Below are positions 61,950 through 64,000 of a DNA stretch of 64,000 nucleotides, one piece after another. Under the pieces are notes generated by a model. That model saw nothing but the letters and a program-made list of their open reading frames with translations, ran no database searches and was not told where the DNA came from. Positions within the stretch are counted from its first letter, which is position 1; each line of letters begins with the position of its first letter. The position numbers were made by a program, and so were the translations under genes. The stretch lies in NCBI GenBank assembly GCA_052033915.1, contig JBPOJF010000006.1, forward strand, positions 62,001 to 126,000, written 5' to 3'. This DNA comes from CALMZY01 sp052033915. GTDB taxonomy: Bacteria; Verrucomicrobiota; Kiritimatiellia; CAIQIC01; JAGNIJ01.

Positions 61950-63309
61950 GGTCCTGGCCATCGCAGGGATCGCCATCCGCAACGCTATGCGCTCGCGGAT
62001 GGTGATTATTCTGCTCGGCATCCTTCTGCTCGTCATCGTTGGCCTGCCGCTCACCGTCAAGGGCGACGGCACGATCGCGGGCCAGGTTCGGGTTTTGCTC
62101 GGCTACACGCTGGGTCTGGTCGGCTTCATTCTCTCGCTCGCCACCTTGTGGGCCGGCTGCGCGGCGGTCTCGCTGGAAATCCAGGAGCGCCAGATTCATC
62201 TGGTCGTCACCAAACCCGTCGCCCGCGCGCAAATCTGGCTCGGGAAATGGCTCGGTCTCCTGATCCTCAACGCCGCACTCCTCGCCTTCTCCGGCGCCGT
62301 CGTGTACGGCCTGCTCCGCTGGACACACCGCCCGGAGACATTGACCCCCGAACAGTTTGTTGAACTCCGCGAAAACACGCTCATCGCCTGCACGGTGGTC
62401 CGGCCGGAGCCGCTCCGCATCGACGACCAAGTGCGCGCCGAACTGGAGGCGATCCGGACCGGCTCACGCGTGCCTGACGATATCCCGGAATCCGAAGTGG
62501 AAAGAGCCGTCCGGCAACGACTGCTGACGGACGCCTTTTCCGTCCTGCAAGGCGGCGCGCGGCAGTGGACCTTTGCGGCCCCGGCGAAGACCGTGGCGCC
62601 GCCCCTGTTCCGCTTCCGGTTTTCCAGTTCGTCGATCGGCCCGGAATCCGTCCCCGGCCGGTGGACCGTGCAGCGGGAATCCGACGGCACTCCGTTCCAG
62701 ACCGTGCAGACCAATACATCGGGCATGGCCTGCCTCTTGAAGATCCCGGCGGATGCGGCGGCGGGCGGCGGCGCATTCCGGGTCACCTATGAAAACCTGA
62801 GCGCGTCGCCCATCGTCGTCTCCTTCGATCCCGCGGACGGACTGCTGCTCTACTCGCCCGCCGCCGGTTTCGAGGCCAACTTCGTACGGGCCCTGCTCGC
62901 CATCCTCTGCCGTCTCGCGTTCTTCGCGGCGCTGGGCGTCACGGCCGGCAGCCTGTTCTCCATGCCGGTCGCGTCGTTCGTTTCGATCTGCGCCCTGCTC
63001 ATGATTCAGATCAGCGGCTACATCCAATCCATCGCGGGCCGGGACGCCCTCCTCCACGCGCATCGCCACGGGCCGACCGGCGCGTCCGCGTTCTGGGATC
63101 ATCTCTTCTCCGCCGTTTTCAAGGCGTTCAACGCGGTCGTCGGCCCGTTGCAGGGGTTCGATCCGCTGGAACTCCTGACCACCGGACAGTTGGTGACGTG
63201 GAGCATGCTGGGCTCGGTGTTCGTCGTACAGGGGATCGTCTATGGGGGCGCGCTGATGGCGATCAGCGCGTGGGTCCTGAACAAGCGGGAACTCGCGCTG
63301 CCGTCATGA
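61942..63309 (+). CDS. ABC-2 type transporter permease
   Basis: 455 residues. Two N-terminal hydrophobic segments (VIILLGILLLVIVGLPLTV; LVGFILSLATLWAGCAAVSL), the QIHLVVTKPVARAQIWLGKW coupling region typical of NosY/ABC-2 permeases, a large extracytoplasmic domain (about 155-330), and about four C-terminal helices. Partner of the preceding ATPase. The big soluble insert between helices is unusual and may bind substrate. Substrate unknown. Confidence 0.85.
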   Translation: MNKVLAIAGIAIRNAMRSRMVIILLGILLLVIVGLPLTVKGDGTIAGQVRVLLGYTLGLVGFILSLATLWAGCAAVSLEIQERQIHLVVTKPVARAQIWLGKWLGLLILNAALLAFSGAVVYGLLRWTHRPETLTPEQFVELRENTLIACTVVRPEPLRIDDQVRAELEAIRTGSRVPDDIPESEVERAVRQRLLTDAFSVLQGGARQWTFAAPAKTVAPPLFRFRFSSSSIGPESVPGRWTVQRESDGTPFQTVQTNTSGMACLLKIPADAAAGGGAFRVTYENLSASPIVVSFDPADGLLLYSPAAGFEANFVRALLAILCRLAFFAALGVTAGSLFSMPVASFVSICALLMIQISGYIQSIAGRDALLHAHRHGPTGASAFWDHLFSAVFKAFNAVVGPLQGFDPLELLTTGQLVTWSMLGSVFVVQGIVYGGALMAISAWVLNKRELALPS

Positions 63310-64000
63310 CCGGAACCATGAACGAAAAGTTTCCAAACGTTGGAAAAAATCCGGCCGCTTTTTCCAAGGGTTGGAAAAGTTCGGCGTCGGTTTTCCTGCT
63401 CCTCGTCGCCGTCGCCGGGTTTTGGTCGAGCGGTCTCCTGAACGAGCCGCTGGTCGAGCTTCGCCGGCAATACCGGCTCGACCAGGCCGCGCCCCTCGAG
63501 AACTCGCCGCCTCTCGTCGCGTTCACCACGGTGGCGATCGGCGGCTTCCGCGGCATCCTCGCCGACATCCTGTGGATCCGAGCCTCGACCCTTCAGGAAG
63601 AGGGCAAGTACGTCGAGCTGGTTCAGTTGGCGGACTGGATCACGAAGCTCGAGCCGCGCCTCGCGGACGTCTGGGCCTTCCAGGCCTGGAATCTCGCGTA
63701 CAACGTCAGCGCCTTCTTCAACACGCCCGAGGACCGGTGGCGCTGGGTCCGGCACGGGATCACGCTCCTGCGCGACGAGGGCCTGCGCTACAACCCCGGC
63801 AGCGCGTCGCTCTGCCGCGAACTCGCGTGGATGTTCCAGCACAAGATCGGCGGAACCCAGGACGAAATGCACGGGCTCTACAAGCGCGCGTGGGCGGCCG
63901 AGATGAGCGCGCTCTTCGACGGGCCGCGCCCGGACTACGCCCGCCTGCCCGCGGAGGCGTCCAACCGGCTGACGCGCATCTACAAGCTGAACCCGGCGGT
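63306..64000 (+). CDS. Uncharacterised membrane-anchored helical-repeat protein (partial)
   Basis: At least 231 residues; runs off the right edge. Its ATG overlaps the permease stop by four bases; a second ATG follows at 63318. After a start segment that is entirely palindrome element (KFPNVGKNPAAFSKGWKSS) there is one hydrophobic helix (SVFLLLVAVAGFWSSG), then an alpha-helical region with GGFRGILADILWIRASTLQE, YVELVQLADWITKLEPRLAD and VWAFQAWNLAYNVSAF. This resembles a TPR-like family of PVC bacteria that I know only as hypothetical. Its place as third gene of an ABC-2 operon suggests a role with the exporter. Confidence 0.75.
   Translation, partial: MTGTMNEKFPNVGKNPAAFSKGWKSSASVFLLLVAVAGFWSSGLLNEPLVELRRQYRLDQAAPLENSPPLVAFTTVAIGGFRGILADILWIRASTLQEEGKYVELVQLADWITKLEPRLADVWAFQAWNLAYNVSAFFNTPEDRWRWVRHGITLLRDEGLRYNPGSASLCRELAWMFQHKIGGTQDEMHGLYKRAWAAEMSALFDGPRPDYARLPAEASNRLTRIYKLNPA
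63331..63376. repeat. Paired palindrome element, copy C, inside a coding start
   Basis: TTCCAAACGTTGGAA (63331-63345) and TTCCAAGGGTTGGAA (63362-63376), both perfect in their arms and 31 bases apart. It lies within the first 24 codons of the last gene and is translated in frame. Confidence 0.9.

Overview
The window is a GC-rich stretch of a Gram-negative bacterial chromosome. Complete ADP-heptose genes (hldD and an HldE-type adenylyltransferase) point to lipopolysaccharide. The gene content (VanZ-like protein, modular secreted GH30 enzyme, no rpmD in the ribosomal cluster, an uncharacterised ABC/permease/helical-repeat operon) and two families of short dispersed repeats suggest the PVC superphylum, most likely Kiritimatiellota or a neighbour. 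That placement is inference; no rRNA gene is present to confirm it.

Layout. 1-4.75 kb: partial scpA and trpS (minus strand), then a VanZ-like protein, ligA and a GDP-mannose-hydrolase-like Nudix protein (plus). 4.9-12.5 kb: a 1885-residue secreted GH30 multidomain enzyme, a retropepsin-like protein and a coiled-coil lipoprotein. 12.5-15.5 kb: a minus-strand pair of unusual fusions (PGPGW membrane segment plus DEDDy exonuclease; BrkB membrane protein plus cyclic-nucleotide-binding domain), a nitroreductase, and a truncated marC remnant. 15.6-46.95 kb: one 31-kb minus-strand transcription and translation supercluster, read from a promoter near 46.94 kb: tRNA-Thr, tuf, rpmG, tRNA-Trp, secE, nusG, rplKAJL, rpoBC, rpsLG, fusA, the S10 and spc operons, secY, adk, map, infA, rpmJ, rpsMKD, rpoA, rplQ, ending in a strong terminator. 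47.1-50.6 kb: class II aldolase, hldD, hldE-type gene, icd. 50.7-54.7 kb: a large hybrid sensor kinase. 54.9-60.8 kb: phoB-phoR followed by a tightly overlapped lipid operon. 61.0-64.0 kb: an ABC-2 exporter operon with a partial helical-repeat protein.

The most interesting system is the 54.9-60.8 kb block. PhoB/PhoR are followed by a PlcP-type metallophosphoesterase, an unknown four-helix membrane protein, an MGDG-synthase-like glycosyltransferase and a diacylglycerol kinase, the last four joined by ATGA overlaps. Together they look like a phosphate-starvation lipid-remodelling unit: phospholipid to diacylglycerol, diacylglycerol to glycolipid, with a kinase for salvage.

The second notable signal is a dispersed element made of two copies of a 15-bp palindrome, TTCCAA-N3-TTGGAA, always exactly 31 bp apart. 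It occurs upstream of the Nudix gene, in the icd/sensor-kinase divergent gap, and inside the first codons of the last gene. A second repeat family built from CCACGAAT/ACACGAAT units occurs at about 2.1, 49.3 and 61.0 kb.
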